In this document: in pieces, positions 29,722 through 30,648 of the stretch
Position numbering within the stretch: the first letter of the stretch is position 1
How the letters are laid out: the number at the start of each line of letters is the position of its first letter
Assembly (NCBI GenBank): GCA_014621425.1
Contig: JAANBB010000461.1
Span: 1-30,648, forward strand
Reading direction: 5' to 3'
Source of the DNA: Cylindrodendrum hubeiense
Taxonomy: Eukaryota; Ascomycota; Sordariomycetes; Hypocreales; Nectriaceae
Length of the DNA: 30,648 bases
The notes under the pieces: generated by a model
Seen by the model: the letters and a program-made list of their open reading frames with translations, nothing else
The model's database searches: none
What the model was told of the DNA's origin: nothing
Made by a program: the position numbers and the translations under genes

Positions 29722-30390
29722 TTGAGAGTTGGAAGGGGTATCGGGTGGTGGTGACGTGATGGCGGGGTTGGTGGAGGATAGCTGAAGTAGCCGGAGATGC
29801 GGCAGAGGGGTAATGCGTAAAAGCGTAAAATGACAGCTCGTGAAGATTGAAGGATATATTTTACTTCCAGCGCCAGCAGATGAGGTCTTTATGTCTCTGG
29901 ACTGATTTCATGCAGCAAGCAGGATTCACCCCATCGCGGATGCGCTGCGGCTTGGCGGTTGATGTCATGGCGTGTGGCGGGCGGGGGACCGATTGCGACG
30001 CGCGTGGCTGGAGCTGGTCCGGCTGTGCACAGCCACGACGTGAAACGAGCGACCCAATGGAGAGCTTTGGCGAGACCGAGGGAGGGCTTAGAGACTCGCA
30101 GCCGTGGATAGCATCGTCGGGTCGTGGAGATGCCAATGTCCAGGGAACGGTCAGGGCGGTGGTCCCGGTTTTCGGGGGGGGCTGAGAGGTCTGAAGCCTT
30201 ATGCTTCATGCTACGCCTAAAGCCCTATACCTCAAGCCTCATGCTAAAGCCTCCTGGCTCAGCTCGGAACCCGAAATAGATCATGTCAGCCAGCGAGCCG
30301 AGACATGCTTTTGCGGCCCTTTGCCTCTCTTTCACATCTGGCCTCCGCAACGGCATCCACACATCGTGACATCATCCGCCAACCCTCGCC
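29722..30390. promoter_or_regulatory. Divergent intergenic region between the SYLF and FSH1-type genes
   Basis: 669 bp separate two oppositely oriented start codons, so both promoters must lie here. It holds a few short repeats (GCCTCATGCTAAAGCCTC-like around 30200-30250) and no gene. The 112-codon plus frame at 29847-30185 looks random. Confidence 0.5.
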
Positions 30391-30648
30391 ATGACGCAAA
30401 CAAACGGCGACAGCCCGCTGCACCTCCCGCGCATCCTCTGCCTGCACGGCGGCGGCGTCAACGCGCAGATCTTCGAGCTGCAGTGCCGCGCCATCATCTT
30501 CAAGCTGCGGGCCGTCTTCCGCCTCGTCTTCGTCGAGGGGCCCTTCCTGTCGGCGCCGCACCCGTCCATCGTCACCGTCTACGGCGACCACGGCCCGTTC
30601 CGGCGCTGGCTCCGCTGGCAGCCCGACCACCCGGAGGTCGACGCCGAG
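30391..30648 (+). CDS. FSH1-type serine hydrolase (5' part of gene)
   Basis: The ATG at 30391 (CGCCATGAC) opens 86 codons to the window edge. The motifs LPRILCLHGGGVNAQIFELQ, FRLVFVEGPF and YGDHGPFRRWLRW match the FSH1 family (PF03959) of alpha/beta-hydrolases. LHGGG is the N-terminal strand and oxyanion-hole region. The nucleophile Ser (GxSxG) and the His lie outside the window. Family members include yeast Fsh1 and thioesterases of fungal polyketide clusters such as LovG. This fragment cannot decide which role applies, and no polyketide gene is in view. GC-rich codons differ from the AT-rich left part of the window. Confidence 0.85.
   Translation, partial: MTQTNGDSPLHLPRILCLHGGGVNAQIFELQCRAIIFKLRAVFRLVFVEGPFLSAPHPSIVTVYGDHGPFRRWLRWQPDHPEVDAE

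Overview
The window looks like nuclear DNA of a filamentous ascomycete (Pezizomycotina, perhaps a Sordariomycete). Genes are intron-poor, and the introns are 41-66 bp with GTRNGT donors and CTAAC/CTGAC-type branch sites. One tRNA gene has a short intron after position 37. Recognisable products are typical of filamentous fungi: a PalA/Rim20 pH-signalling protein, an NB-ARC/TPR STAND receptor, a SYLF (Ysc84-like) protein, an FSH1-type hydrolase and a fucose-permease-type MFS transporter. The species cannot be fixed from the sequence alone.

Layout, left half. 1-764 is the 3' part of a gene for a His-rich, Cys-rich and probably secreted protein. 1885-3385 is an unrecognised gene whose frame breaks at least once. 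3995-5348 encodes a four-helix membrane protein with a frame break near 4156. 6310-9298 is a large STAND/NLR-type gene (N-terminal helical domain, P-loop NTPase, seven 42-residue TPRs) with a one-base frameshift near 7276. 10110-10191 is tRNA-Gly(GCC). 10799-12342 (minus) is an intact four-exon FucP-family transporter.

Layout, middle. 13.0-15.4 kb appears gene-free. 15.5-19.4 kb is a graveyard of decayed coding pieces. Most of their in-frame stops are TAG/TAA at places where CAG/CAA would restore the frame, the C-to-T pattern expected from RIP or similar mutation. One piece resembles a fungal SNF2-family helicase.

Layout, right half. Three minus-strand genes follow: palA (five exons, 8-nt first exon), a GT31/DUF604-type glycosyltransferase, and a SYLF gene with a long Pro/Gln-rich N-terminus. 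Between the last two lies about 3.4 kb of compositionally odd DNA: an AT-rich island, a GC-rich block, minisatellites and a diverged repeat pair. A plus-strand FSH1-type hydrolase gene runs off the right edge and is divergent from the SYLF gene.

There is no obvious biosynthetic cluster; the recognisable genes serve unrelated jobs. Two things stand out. First, four independent genes carry apparent one-base shifts at short homopolymers (2123, 4156, 7276, 19742). Each is repaired by one base, so either the assembly has residual indels or decay is shared. Second, the NLR gene combines a fresh-looking TPR array having an 84-residue higher-order period with a disabling frameshift.
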